DNA of 64,000 nucleotides from Hymenopellis radicata (taxonomy: Eukaryota > Basidiomycota > Agaricomycetes > Agaricales > Physalacriaceae): positions 1 to 64,000 of the forward strand of contig JADNRX010000307.1 of assembly GCA_015501595.1 (NCBI GenBank), read 5' to 3'. Positions 33,413-44,707 of the stretch are shown piece by piece. The notes below the pieces were generated by a model. That model did not search any database. It was not told the DNA's origin and worked only from the letters and a program-made list of their open reading frames with translations. Position 1 is the first letter of the stretch. Every line of letters starts with the position of its first letter. The position numbers were made by a program, and so were the translations under genes.

Positions 33413-36400
33413 CTACGATGACTCCTTCAGGTCCGTTCCGACTACTTTACGCCAACGGCCGGCGAATTTTGTCCTGATCTGGCCCAGCCACGCCGCCTGC
33501 CGCCGAGCGTAAGCTCGGCGGCCCTTGTCCAACAGCGTCCCACCCGATGACTCTTCGGCGCGAGCCATCCACCAATCCGCCATCCATGCCAAACTCCGCA
33601 AGACACGCCTCATCTCCTCCAGCAACAACTGCACCTCCTCGTTCCACCGCCTGGTCCGTGCATATGACTTGCACCACTCGATGCGAACCGCTGCCATTAA
33701 CAGATCAGCCTTTTACTTCGCAGTATACCCTTCGCGACTTACACTCGTGCAAATACTCATCATCACCGTCAGGTCCCCCCGCCACTGTCCAGATCCAGGA
33801 CAGCTTCCGCCTACTGCTCCCGCGTTGCTCCGCCCCAGTATTCTCTTGCCCTTCCAAAAGCGCCGCCTCTGTTGTCTCCGCCTCCATGGCCGCGTCGTCA
33901 ATCGCCTGCAGAGACTGCCGCGCTTGACGTCCTTGGATCCGAGCGAGACGCCTGGCGCCTTTGGCATTCGCATCGATTACAAATTTCATTGAAACGTCCT
34001 CGGGCTTCAGCTCGAAGTACGATCCACAACCCGCCTCTCCTACCAGTGCTCGCAATGCGGCTCGTGACTGTCGGTATTTGGCGGCAATGGCGTCAACGCG
34101 GTCGCTAATCGTGTCGATGACAGTCCTAGCTCGAGAACCGCGCTTTTGGCCCGTCACGAAGCTATTTCGAAACTTGATGACATGAGACTTGGCGTGCAGT
34201 CGCAATCGAAGCGTCATCAGCGCCTCAGAGCACTGGGCCTTCCGCAACTGGGTTTCGATCGTCTTCATGCGCGCCGGACAGGAGGCGCCTTCAACGTTCA
34301 TCACGTCCGAAGGAAGGTACAATTTGACGTTCTCGGCAGCGACAGGATCCGCATCTGGGTCACGGTCGTCCTCTTCGTCCTCCAGCAGTTCCTCTACAGT
34401 GGGCATGAACTTGAGCTGCAGATTTCGGAAGGGTTTAAGATGCTTGAAGAACGCCGTCCGTTGTTCCTGTATCTTCGTCTCCTTCGTGGCCGTCAGATCG
34501 ACTCTCTTGCTGATCATCCAACGAATTTGTCGTCTGCAATACCGCCGTCAAATCGTGTACAATCTGAGAAAAAACACTTACTGTGTCTGCTCGAGCTGCA
34601 AACCCATACGAATAAATGTGGCCCCACTCTTCTTACTCCGTCTTGCCTTCTTCTTCTTCTTCTTCTTTCCATTGGGTCCGATTTCCTCCGCGTTCTCTTC
34701 CACATCGCTCTCCAGCCCGACACCGTTCCTAGCCTCGTCAGTCTCCTCTTTTTCGATGGCAACCATTACGTCTGCGACCTTTAACGCATCTATTAATATG
34801 CGTAAGCTCTCTATTTATCACTTCAGTCACGGAATACCCACCTTTTTTCCATTTCGACGCGTAAGGATTCTCCGCTGTCCTCTCGCTGTCCGGCCAATCT
34901 TCCTGCTCGTGCCACAGCGTTACCATGGACGTCCACTCGTCCTTCAACTCGTCGGTCAAAGTTGATGATGCTTGATCGTGGCGTGCAATTAAATCGTCGC
35001 GTTCCTCTACCGCGACCTCGTAGCGACGTTCTAGAATCGTGCCTGACATGACTGTTAGACTCTTGACGAAAAAAATACAAGCCGTACGACTTACCCAGCC
35101 CCAAATTCTTGCTAAAGTTATGTTGGTCGATGACATCTTCCAAATTCTCGTGTCGGCCATCCACATGCATTTCCCGCGTCGCCGTCGCCCATGGACCCAA
35201 CCTCCCCCACACCCGTTCGACTCCTTCACCATCCGTCATTGCAGCTCCCTCCTTGAACCGCAGCGAATTAGCAGTCTCGCAGCTCTCCTCGTGTACTCCG
35301 GCATGCCACACCGGCGTCCCGACACGCACTGTAGGAGACTCATCCCCCTTGAGTAGGGCAGGCAGTTGCTTCTTTCGCTCCAGAAGATGCACCTTCCACT
35401 GACATCCAATGTCGTAGGACAAAAGAACCATTAGCAGATTAACAGCCATGATAGCAGCCCAAAATATATAATCCATATTGGCATATCTACACATCATTCA
35501 GTTCCAAACCAAGATACATTCACGAAAGACATACCGTTCACCCTTCAAAAGATCGCCGATACCCAATGGTCGTACAAGCTCATGACGAGAGCAAACACAC
35601 CCACCGACACCCGTCGCCCTCAGACCAGTCGACAGTTTCGTGTCCTTTTGCATCAGCGCCGCGAACGCGATACACGTACTGATCTAAGCGTACACGTCAA
35701 AACAATCTCGCAATCAAGCTTCCACTTACATCGTCTTCCTTCACATAATTCTTCAGATGTTCCATATAGCTGTCCGTAGGCACTTGATATCCGAGGCCAT
35801 CACCGACGATTGTGTAGGCCTTATTCGCACTTTTCTTCCGAAGTCGACTCCTCATCCGGAAGTTGGCGTCCAATGCCAGATAAAGCATGAACAGAAATCT
35901 AAAGACACCGTCAATCATCAACATCAATACCCGACCGCAAATTCGAGACTTACTTGTCTTCATTAGCCGCCTCGCGCCAATCATCAGGGAGGTTGACGCC
36001 CTCCCGTGGACAGGCCCAACATAGCACAGCTGCCGACCCCAAGGGAGCGGTTGCCAAACCCTCTTTCCTATGCCCAAGCCCCGCTCTCCGTGCACGCCCC
36101 AATAGAGACCATTGACGAGTGATTAGCCCAAACGCCTTGTAGCGATCAGGGACCCACTCCGTCCCGCACGGGTTCGTTAGCTTTTCTAGGCTGGTCACGA
36201 AATCCCGTACGTTAACGGTAGCGCATACATTAAGCAGACGATGGAGTTCCAGGACCTCGATGGTTGCGAATGTCTGCGGGTCCGTCGTTGTCGCTGGATA
36301 CCATCCATCCCGAACAGCCTGCTGCCACTTCGACAACCCTTCGCAGCGATCGCAGTCACAAAACGCGGCCCGTATGCGATGAACCCCGTTCGTGTGGATT

Positions 36401-37554
36401 ACGGTGAAGTTTCGGGTAGGATGAGGGTAAGGACACCTTCCCCCATTATGGCCTAGGTGAAACACGAAATCCCGGTCCAAGTCGAAAAGAGTACTGCGCT
36501 GCCAGAAACTGGCGTCGCGCCACACCTAATATGTGTCATTTTTATTCATGGTCAATTCAACAATGATTTTCACCTTGATGTTATGCAGAGGGTTACGCTC
36601 ATGAGTCCGCCGCGAGCACTCCAAACACTCGCAGATATCCCCACATGACTCGCAGCGAACCAAAGTGTTGACGAATTTCCGTGACGCGCCAAACACTGGG
36701 CTGTCCGCGCAGACTGTATCTGCATCCTCGGCCCAAAGTGCCCCGCAAGACAGACATTTTCCGTCCCTAAGCCCGGCGCGAATCAACAGCTCATCCGAAA
36801 ATTCCTGCTTCAAGGGCAGCCACACAGACATCGGGTCATCCTAACACGACATAGCATCAGGGCATGAAATCCCAAGTAAAACACAACATACCGAACTCTG
36901 ATAACGCCGTGGTCGCGATGATTGTTGAGGTTGGCTCGACTGGCTCGAGTCACCCGCCTCGCTGGGAGCAGTCAGGTCCACCTCTACCTCCTCTCCACCC
37001 GCGTCCAGCGCCGCCCGCGGCAGGACACCATCAACGACAATCTCATCATGCCATCCCTCTTCAGTCTCCCCAACCCAGGCCTGTGAGCCGTCTACAGGCT
37101 CCCAAGCGTCCCACTCAGCCTCCAGTGCTTGACCCGAGCCCGCTTTGGGGACACGACGCACCCGCTTCCTCGCGCGTGGAACGGCTGTTCCCACCGCGCG
37201 CTTCCCATAGCCCGTACCGGTCAAGGTATAGACGCGGTCAAGATCCTGGCCGGGTATTGGGGGTGCATATTGCGCCGACTCTGCACCTGTCTGAGAGACG
37301 TTGCCAAGAGCCTTCTTCGGGCGTCCACGCGGACGCTTCGCGGGAAGCGCCTGGGAAGTAATGCTCGTGTGCCCGACTTGTGAGTGAATTCCAGTCGACG
37401 ATGTGGATGCGCCAGGTGTCAATCCATTCACGGCGATGACGTTCTGCGTGAAGACAGCGTATGCGCGGCGTTCCTCGGCGGTGCGGCGTCTTCCATGCCA
37501 GGTGTTTTCTGTCGGGGGGACGGGGCGGAGGCGGATCCATGCGAGGTACCACAT
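33413..37554 (-). CDS. KDZ-family transposase, copy A
   Basis: KDZ (Kyakuja-Dileera-Zisupton) proteins are DDE-type transposases widespread in mushrooms. Order along the minus strand: an AT-hook (RPRGRPKK, about 37,320); a cysteine cluster (CLSCGALW, CESCGDICECLECSRRTH, 36.79-36.60 kb); HNGGRCPYPHP and TNGVHRI (about 36.4 kb); LALDANFRMR with the probable first catalytic Asp (about 35,860); CSRHELVRPLGIGDLL (about 35.58 kb); YDIGCQW with the second Asp (about 35,405); TDGEGVERVWG with the acidic third residue (about 35,225); a Lys-rich linker (about 34,660); and the conserved tail VRIEWCKSYARTRRWNEEV (about 33,680). Several ~50-nt introns interrupt it. The start is taken at 37554 (MWYLAW), because the ATG used in copy B is out of frame here. 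Key residues are present, so it may be functional. Confidence 0.85.
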
Positions 37555-37756
37555 TTTTCGTGCTGATATGTATGTCGTTTGTAATTCAAAAAACAGTCAA
37601 CCAGATGGCGATCACGATCTGCTTGACATTGTTTGGCAACGCCACCTCTGGCACAGCCTCAAACCACCCAGCCGCCACAGTTGTTCAAGAGTACTAATAT
37701 ATGGATACCGGGGCAATATTTCTTTACAGTACAAGTCTAAGTCATCCAAAACCGTC

Positions 37757-38422
37757 CTATTGATGTAGGTATCTAAACTGCTGCAGCACTTCTATCGTCG
37801 CACATGTCTGGGGGGTCGTCGCGGAGCACCATCCGGTTCGCGATAGTTGCTCCTGACGAAATTGTTCATCCGCCCGAAAGCAGACACAATAGCGAAAGCA
37901 GACCGTCTGAATTCCCGTCGTGTGAACTACGGTCATAAGGCGCCGCGTCTGATCAGCATGTGGACAGGGCGCGCCGCCATGCCCCAATTGATACACCAGA
38001 CCCAGCTCCCTCAGTGTCGTGCACTCGAAATAGTCGCCTCGCCAGACCTGACCCACAAACATTAGGTCTCTCTCTCATATACCAAATGCATTTAAGACAT
38101 ACCTCTAAAAAGTGCAGTGGATACTGGGAATGCCGTGTACACACGCACTGACGACATTCCAAAAAGTCGACACAGCTCTTGCACCGGAAGAGCTCGTGTG
38201 TGCTTTCCGGCCTCTCACCGCTGCTTCCTTCAGAGCCGGGCGTGTCGGCATTTTCAGTCGCGGCGGGTGTGAACACAATCCGCAGGTCGTACATTGCGGC
38301 TCTGCCGTCGCCCCAGCTAGCAGGGAAGCGTGTCCTCCATTCTGCCGTTCGTATTCGGGTAGAGCTGGGATATGAGGTTGCTCCGCGGGATTTTGCATAG
38401 GCGCAGGCCGTTGACGAGACAT
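37757..38422 (-). pseudogene. Second KDZ N-terminal cysteine-cluster fragment, copy A
   Basis: Starts MSRQRPAPMQNPAEQPHIP. Carries CKSCVDFLECRQCVCTRH and, after an intron, LGHGGAPCPHAD, VVHTTGIQTVCFRYC and CATIEVLQQFRYLHQ, then stops. These correspond to the CESC...RTH, HNGGRCP and FATIEVLELHRLLN segments of the full KDZ protein next to it, with no transposase core. Copy A lost one T (CAATCCGC at about 38277 against CAATTCCGC in copy B), shifting the frame between CTTCG and FTPAAT. It is a truncated relative left in tandem upstream of the complete gene, or a stand-alone cysteine-cluster protein. Confidence 0.6.
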
Positions 38423-38673
38423 TAAGCCGTCGTAACTGTAGATAAGAAAGAGTCAACCCAAACCGCGATCGCCATTTGCTTGACATTGTTTGACATGACC
38501 ATCCACAAAGACGCCACTGTCGGTCTAGACATTCACGCGGATGGAAGATTCATGTCAGGCTAGCTAGCTTGAATGTAGTAGTAAACATCAGCAGACGCCG
38601 CTCAAAAGTTTTTTATTTATTTCGGGGACTGCAGTGCATTTAAAATAAAAATTGTATTCAGAAACAGAAGAAT

Positions 38674-38746
38674 TGCAGATGCGGGGACTCGAACCCACAG
38701 TCGGCCAACAACTGCAGGTAACCGTTAACCGTTTAGCTATTAGTGC
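38674..38746 (-). ncRNA. tRNA-like sequence (A and B boxes), copy A
   Basis: The minus strand has an A-box-like TAGCTAAACGG (38739-38729) and a perfect B box GGTTCGAGTCC (38695-38685) at normal tRNA spacing. Acceptor and anticodon stems do not pair, so this is not a working tRNA gene; a tRNA-derived SINE head or decayed tRNA fits better. Repeated in block B at about 60843-60915. Confidence 0.35.
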
Positions 38747-38857
38747 TTGTAATCGAATACTGCAAACGTTGGTTCACCGGTCCGCACAAGGCCAATAATT
38801 TTTTTTAAAAAAACACTCATCCCACAACACGCGTTAATAATATACATAGGATAACCG

Positions 38858-39646
38858 TCACAGCGCCCACCGAGCCGACGTGTATACAACCTTTGAATGC
38901 AGACGCGAGGCAGAGGGTTCCGACGGCGGGTCTGGACATGACGGTTCTATGACCGACGCGTCAGAGACTAAGCAAATGAATGACACCAGCCTACCCCAAT
39001 CATGAGTCCCCCACTTGGACGGCCAGCCTATGAAAGCGAGAACGCGATACCAATTCGTAGCCTCCTCCCCGAACCCTAATGCTTTTCGCAGCGTGCTCCT
39101 GAAGGTACGATCTTCGTCCAGCCACTGCTTGATGTGTTCCAGATCCTTACGAATCAGAAGACCACAGTCCTCGAATACTGGAACTAGAAATTCCGCTCGA
39201 ACGTGCTTCAGCCCCGCCCGCAATTTAGGTCCCATGCGGTGAGTGGGGGGAATGCCCGTGACGCTCTCCGCCTCACGGTCGCGTGGGCCCAGCTCGATGT
39301 GCTCAACTGACAGGTGGTTGAGCTTTTCATCCACTGAGAACAACAACCTAACACTTACAATCGCTCCGGTCCTCCTCGTCCAGCTTGAAAAACCACCAAT
39401 CGGAGACTGACCAATCTAAAGCACGTCAACAGGAATCCCATCTCCATGAGTGCCCACGCAAACCTTCCTGGTCGTCGTCAGCTTGAATCGGGCGCCAAAG
39501 TCGAACTTGGGTCTCGATCTGCCTGGGGAGCAAGTGTCATCAGTGGAGCGTGCCAGTCATTTCGAGGCCCACTTGGCGAGTTCCAAGTCCGGCTTCAGGT
39601 CGTACTGAGCACAGAACTGTATTGAGTCGTCCATATGCGGAGACAT
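38858..39646 (-). CDS. Gene Z: hypothetical protein with SAM-like helical segment, copy A
   Basis: Five exons join in frame through introns of 46-52 nt. The product is about 195 residues: MSPHMDDSIQFCAQYDL, then VRLWRPIQADDDQEDWSVSD and WWFFKLDEEDRSDFEHIELG, then the helical segment EFLVPVFEDCGLLIRKDLEH ... LRKALGFGEEATNWYRVLAF, and a Pro/Ser tail ending TSARWAL. The helical part shows the FL...F..CG....DL pattern also found at the C termini of genes Y and X, which resembles SAM domains. One donor is GTTTGC, as unusual as the GTTTGA donor of gene X. No signal peptide or membrane segment. Function unknown. Identical in block B. Confidence 0.6.
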
Positions 39647-40403
39647 CGTCGAAGTCGCTCGCTAAGCTTAGACAAGCCGACGGAGTTTTAATTTAGTGTT
39701 TTGGGTTGTAATCTCAGATCATGCAAAGGGTGTTTAGGGGCAATGCCTTTTTGAGCTGTACTTCCAGATAGAACAACGTCTTATCTACAACTTCGCGCGC
39801 CTGCTCTCTCGGCGATATTTCCTGGCACGAGAGTTCTCTTCCCACCTCATCATCATCTCCTCCCATTGACGCACAATAGGACTGTTGACATATGGCTCTC
39901 CATTCACAAGGGTAGACACATCTAACCCTCATCAGTACGCGATGGGTCAAGCAATGGGGAAGACCATACTGTGGCCGCCGCGGGGGAACATAAGACGCGT
40001 CGCAGATGACCCGGAGGCAACGGGAGCCCACATCCTCTCACTGTGCAGAACATCAGTCGCGTCGCAGATGACCCGGAGGCAACGGGAGCCCACATCTCCT
40101 CACCGTGCACACGGCAGGGTGGTCCCATCTTGATTGTTTGAGCCGTGTGGAATGAATAAGGCTGGGGATGATCGTTGCTGATAGCCTTGCTTGGGGCCTT
40201 CTTGAGCAGTTTTTATATTTCATTCGTTGTCAGCGCTTTGTTCATTTCAGGTGGCGCCATCCCCGTTCTTTAATTAGCTCATGTTGTACACGCGGTCCCA
40301 ATTTGACGTTGATATCTTAACATAGCTACCCGACTGAACGGAACATAACAAATAAACCTTGGATTCACGAATCTAATCTCTGCAGCCGATCAAAACAACC
40401 ATG
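39647..40403. other. Spacer between genes Z and Y with a 58-base direct repeat
   Basis: CGCGTCGCAGATGACCCGGA starts at about 39998 and again at about 40056; each copy continues with the same GGCAACGGGAGCCCACATC. A minus-strand frame crosses it but is broken by one extra G at about 39957 relative to block B. Apart from this and AT-rich tracts nothing is recognised. Confidence 0.5.
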
Positions 40404-41188
40404 TTATTCAGAACCGATCAGTTCATTTTGCAAACACTCCGGGCCGTCGTTATACTCGAACTCGTTTGGGCGTACAAAGCGCTCGAGGGCCGCCCGCATC
40501 CTTCCCCACTCCTCCCGGGTCAGCTCCATGGCACATGCTATCTCGTCGTGGAATAAGGGATTGCGTAGGTCGAGAGAAATGGTAATCAAATCTTCCACCT
40601 CATAGATTCCCATCCGCTCGAAGGTCTCCTCGATGTCGCACAGACCGACCTGAGTCAAGAAAGTCCTGACAGGTGCGTGAACGAAGGCGGGATCTGGTGG
40701 ATAGCGACATCCCGGTGGTAGATAGTACTTGCTCCACACCTCTTGATCGCGGCGTTCGTTTGTCTCGGTCCCTAGTGCGCTGTTCAGTAGAAATAAATGA
40801 GGCCACGAAAAGGAACATACTGAAATACCATTGCGCCTCCTGTAAGACGTAGGTACCTCGGCGAAGCGGTCTGGCCTGTCGAACGCGGTTGTTGACGAGC
40901 CTACAAAACAACGGGTTGAGCAATACAGACGCAGCATAAGTTGATCTCTTACGCTACACACACTGCCGGCTGCAGAGGATTTGCCGCTTGATGCCTCTCC
41001 ATAGCCTTACGCCCACGCAGGCGAATGAATTCATCCGGATGAATCAGCGCTTCAGCAATGGGGATGTCCTCCACACCCAGTCGATTGACGACTCGCGCCA
41101 TTGATTCACTCATGTCGGACCCGGACTGGATGAGGTCGGCTCCCATCCAAGAGTGGCGGCGACGAACTGGATGCACCACGGTGGTCAT
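40404..41188 (-). CDS. Gene Y: hypothetical protein with C-terminal SAM-like segment, copy A
   Basis: Three exons, 41188-40953, 40900-40821 and 40771-40404, with introns GTAAGA...TTGTAG (52 nt) and GTATGT...CACTAG (49 nt), give an intact 227-residue protein. N terminus MTTVVHPVRRRHSWMGADLI; middle ALVNNRVRQARPLRRGTYVL; C-terminal FLTQVGLCDIEETFERMGIY, EVEDLITISLDLR, MELTREEWGRMRAALERFV, matching the helical pattern of gene X. It lies head-to-head with gene X, 90 bases apart, so the two probably share a promoter. Intact in both blocks. Function unknown; SAM-like folds mostly mediate protein or RNA binding. Confidence 0.7.
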
Positions 41189-41278
41189 GGTGGGAGAAAG
41201 CGCGCGGACTGTGAAACAAATTCAAATCGAATCCGTCCTCATAAATCCGCTCTTGCACCCAGGAACAGCTCACCTAAA
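41189..41278. promoter_or_regulatory. Shared 90-bp spacer between divergent genes Y and X
   Basis: The ATGs of genes Y (41188, minus) and X (41279, plus) face away from each other across 90 bases. No TATA-like box stands out. The same spacer is in block B (63358-63447). Confidence 0.45.
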
Positions 41279-42345
41279 ATGTCAACCTTGACCCAAACCA
41301 CACCCTTGTCCGACGATGTTGCAAAGGTTGGGCAAGACGCGTCTGAACCAGTCGCCGGTGAGTGCCGCTAGCTCATGCCATGAACCATCTGTAACCCGAG
41401 CGTTTAGATTTACCAGAAATTCACCGCAATATGGCTGACCTGTGGCGCCTCCCACTGTCCCTCGATGGGAACTTCAGACTCCGCGTTTTGCCAGGGCACA
41501 ACGTGTCGCAAAGACCCGTCAACGACACTCCCCACGGCCGAGGCGACAGTCCGGCGTGAGCAAGCATATGGACGCGGTGGATATGACAGAGCGTTGGAAA
41601 TAGCTAGAGCTTTGAACCTGTTTGACGCTTGGTAAACATTGGCAATCCTAATCTTACATTCCATGTCCAACGAGCGACTTCCCGTGCCCACGATCCAAGG
41701 CTTCCCTCTAACTGAGGCGCTGAGATCCGACATCCTCGAAATCCGGCAAGAGGCCCTCGAATGGCAACGTCGGCTCATCGGAGCGTCCTCCGCCACCTCC
41801 CCAGAGTCTGCCCGAGTGTTAGTAGTATCATCGTGGTAGAAATAGCTGACTGATTTCAAGCGTAGCCGGATCTGTCTCCATCTGCGAGCTGTTCGTCCCA
41901 TTCCTCGTCGCGTCATGTTGCAGGAAGGCGTACGTTATGAACGTGAGCCGGCACTCCTGCACAAGTGTTAAAGCTGATCGTTGATCTAGGCGAAGCCCGA
42001 GTCGAGTCCGACTCAGAGTGCGTGGAGGAATACGTGGGCGTGACCCCCCCCAAATGTTCCATGCAAGTCTCCTCGACTTTCCTGCATAGTGCGGTGAAAG
42101 CGTGGTTCCGCGCCGTGGGGCTCAAAAAGGAAAAGTACGCCTTGTTCGCGGAAATGGGGGTGTTTGAGCATGACGACATCATCACTTTGGCTCTGGCTGT
42201 TCGTCGGTTCCTACGCGTTCGGGAGGACCTGAAAGTCGGGGCTGAGATGAGCGATGACGAGTACGATTGGCTGTACCACGGCCTCCTCCGCTACGCTCAG
42301 CCCGTTGAGGGTACGGCCACGGCTGTTCATGTTGTTACATATTAA
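41279..42345 (+). CDS. Gene X: Cys-motif plus SAM-like protein, copy A
   Basis: Exons 41279-41357, 41408-41620, 41675-41815, 41866-41929 and 41990-42345 give about 283 residues. N part: MSTLTQTTPLSDDVAK; a cysteine motif WLTCGASHCPSM...FCQGTTCRK that could bind a metal; middle RLPVPTIQGFPLTEALRSDI; C-terminal AVKAWFRAVGLKKEKYALFA, EMGVFEHDDIITLAL, MSDDEYDWLYHGLLRYAQP, the SAM-like pattern shared with Y and Z. Exon 1 of copy A has one extra G (GTTGGGCAAG at 41327) that breaks the frame; block B reads GTTGGCAAG and is open. Between 41506 and 41552 the two copies also differ by compensating indels. Function unknown. Confidence 0.65.
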
Positions 42346-42758
42346 AGTAGACCGTGCTGAAATGACCTGTGTTGCGTACTGGATCCATTGGGAGACTTGA
42401 CATTCGCAAGAGCAACTGAGGATTGTTGCCAAATTCGGAAGCAGATTGATGAAACCCTAACCTGAAGAGGCCGTGTCCTCAAAAGAGTCGCGCATCGGCA
42501 GCGCGCTGGCCGACGCCATGTTGAAAGGTAGGGCGCGGCAAATTCCCAGAGGTATGGACTATGTGTATGTAATGCCCTGGCGAATTTTCAGGGAGATTGA
42601 GAATAAAAAGTGAATAAAAATCTGAAGAGTTCAAGCATCCAAGAATGTGGCATATGCGAGATTATACCTTGTCCTCTGCATCCACGATCGGTCCTCATTA
42701 ATATCCCACCTCCCTCTGCTGCGTCGAAGTCCCACTGGAAGGTTGATCTTCATTGACG

Positions 42759-43438
42759 ATGGGCCGTAGAAAGCTCTATGCCACCGAAGAGGAGAAGCGA
42801 GAGGCCACTAAATTGAACAAACGGGAGTATTATCGCAGGTGGGCGCGCGACAAAGGCAGCAATCACTCGCATTAATCTAAGGCTGTAGAAATGCTGAATT
42901 CTTTCGGGAGCGGTCGAGGGACGCCTACGCTACGCGACGTAGAGTCGACCTGCTCCAGGAAGATGTCCAATGTGACGCGCCCATTAACGAGCTGTCAACT
43001 GCTGAGTACGTCTTTGTGATTTGCGTAAAGGTCTTTTCTGATGAACATATCCGCATTCTTAGACAAGAGGCTCGACTCATTCAGGACATGAAAGATTCGT
43101 ACTACGACTTCATGAATGCCATCGAACACGATCCTCGCGCTTATGCTTGGAGGGTGGCGCAGCACGCGGACACGCTTCCTCAAGGGGAATCCGAAAAATA
43201 TGTTCTGCAGATGGTGGACCAGCTCGATGTGCACCTAGACAAGATGAGCAAGATTTTGTGTCGCGTCGGGAATTTATGTGGGTACGAGACTGAGCCTTAT
43301 TATACGGTTTTCGAGCCACTAAGCAAGGCAGGGTTCGCGACTAGAAGTTATCTGGATGGGATATTGGACCTTGTGATGGAAGGTCAACTCAGCACTTCCA
43401 TTGCTCAGAACACGCTGTCATGTACTGGTTTCGCGTAG
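42759..43438 (+). CDS. Basic-N-terminus mushroom protein (hypothetical)
   Basis: Exons 42759-42838, 42889-43005 and 43063-43438 join in frame (introns of 50 and 57 nt) into 190 residues. The start MGRRKLYATEEEKREATKLN followed by KREYYRRNAEFFRERSRDAY and RRR is a highly charged helical segment seen at the N terminus of many mushroom proteins of unknown role and may bind nucleic acid. The rest (EARLIQDMKDSYYDFMNAIE ... LDKMSKILCRVGNLCGYETE) looks helical, ending SCTGFA. It lies just right of gene X and is absent from the visible part of block B. Confidence 0.7.
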
Positions 43439-44050
43439 TTTGAATGTATCATTTTTGGCGCCACACAAGTTTTCGAACGGAACGAAGGCGATGCATCTTT
43501 CAAATTTCTTTCAAATTCCGAATTCCGACTAAAACCGAACTAACACGCATGGTTACATTATGACAATTTCACAGCTACTCTATTGGCCTGCATCGCGATA
43601 TCAAATTTCCTCCTGGCAGTAGATAGACTCTGCCAGGATTCGAAGCACGCGCCAGGAATGCCAAGAGTATTCCACGCACATTCCAATCTGGGTACTCGTT
43701 TAAGTGCTCGGCTACGAAACAAAAAGGATAGCCTTACTGAGTGCGGTAGATGCCGGGGGATACACCAACGTAGACACAGAACCAAGCGTCACGGTCTAGA
43801 CCTTGGTTCAACGTATTTGGCGCGAAAAGACCCGGGAGCGGAAGGGCAGAAGTTGAAAGCAACTGCCGACGGGTTTCCAAAAACAGGGCGGAATCGTTTG
43901 GTTGAACAGCAAGGACCCAATGATGATCGGTGGCGTATTGGAAAGCAGCGATCGCGGCAGTGTGGGAAGCATAGCCCTGATAGATGCAGCAAGAGACGTT
44001 CCTGCAATGGGGCTTGGCCGCTTTCCAGTTCGAATATACACCAGGTTGAA
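43439..44050. other. No gene recognised
   Basis: Open frames on both strands (for example 43583-44071 plus) overlap and show no family similarity. A 17-base unit GATAAGACATTGGAAAT is tandemly repeated just right of it (about 44166-44199). Confidence 0.3.
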
Positions 44051-44229
44051 GCCCTACGAAGACAACAATGATAGGCTTGGTGACTTTGCGGTCCTTTCGC
44101 CTACGTCGCAGCGCGTGTACTTCTGCTGATCCCTGGGAGGCCGCTGCTTCGGACCTTCAATGATGATAAGACATTGGAAATGATAAGACATTGGAAATGA
44201 TAGCAAGAGAGAACACGAGGCGTACCAAT

Positions 44230-44572
44230 GTGGCGTCAAGCGGGTCTGTCCATTCTGAGACATGGAATACAATGTGACATCGGCGGGAGAATCGCCGCCC
44301 CCACTAGTACTGGGGCGAGGAGCACATGCTGGTGGTGGTGGAGCAGGCACCGGTGCTGAATCTGGAGTCAGAGACAATAACTGAAACAAGTCGCACAAAC
44401 CAATGACAGGCGGGGAAGGCTGCTGATCCTCGCTGAGACTGAGTGCGCGGACCAATGCAAAGAACTCCTCATCGCCGGAGAAGCTTTCTTGAGACGACGC
44501 GGTATAATACGCGTCCAAGTCAGACCCGGATTCGGGATCAGAGTCGAGGAGGACAACTTGGATTCGCGGCAT
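44230..44572 (-). CDS. Possible short acidic Ser/Pro protein (hypothetical)
   Basis: Opens MPRIQVVLLDSDPESGSDLD, with acidic Ser-rich text, then a Pro-rich stretch (APVPAPPPPACAPRPSTS) and SMSQNGQTRLTPHW before a likely donor. It resembles the disordered N termini of mushroom proteins such as the gene at 44708-45746, and may be a remnant of one. End uncertain. Confidence 0.35.
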
Positions 44573-44707
44573 AGGGGAAGGACAACGACGTGCGATTGAT
44601 GGTAGACTAACAAGAGCTCTATTTATCCGAACACCAATATGTCATCTTAACCCATTAGCCACACGGGATCTGTAACTGATGGGTACCGATAAGAGATCCG
44701 TTGACGC

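Larger units (their letters stand above)
33131..41833. repeat. Duplicated KDZ block, copy A
   Basis: Collinear with 55332-64000 (copy B reaches the window end, so the true right edge is not visible). Both copies start with ACACCACTAGCTGTAG. The portion to about 38305 differs at many single bases; from there on only a handful of one-base indels separate the copies. Offset is about 22,201 at the left and 22,169 at the right. Confidence 0.95.

Noticed and set aside
33705..34517. C-terminal KDZ exon as a separate gene
   Set aside because: The 270-codon frame ends and begins at intron borders of the KDZ gene and has the same context in both blocks.
41410..41916. Minus-strand open frame of 168 codons opposite gene X
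   Set aside because: Gene X on the plus strand has a consistent exon chain and a Cys motif; the minus frame is its shadow.
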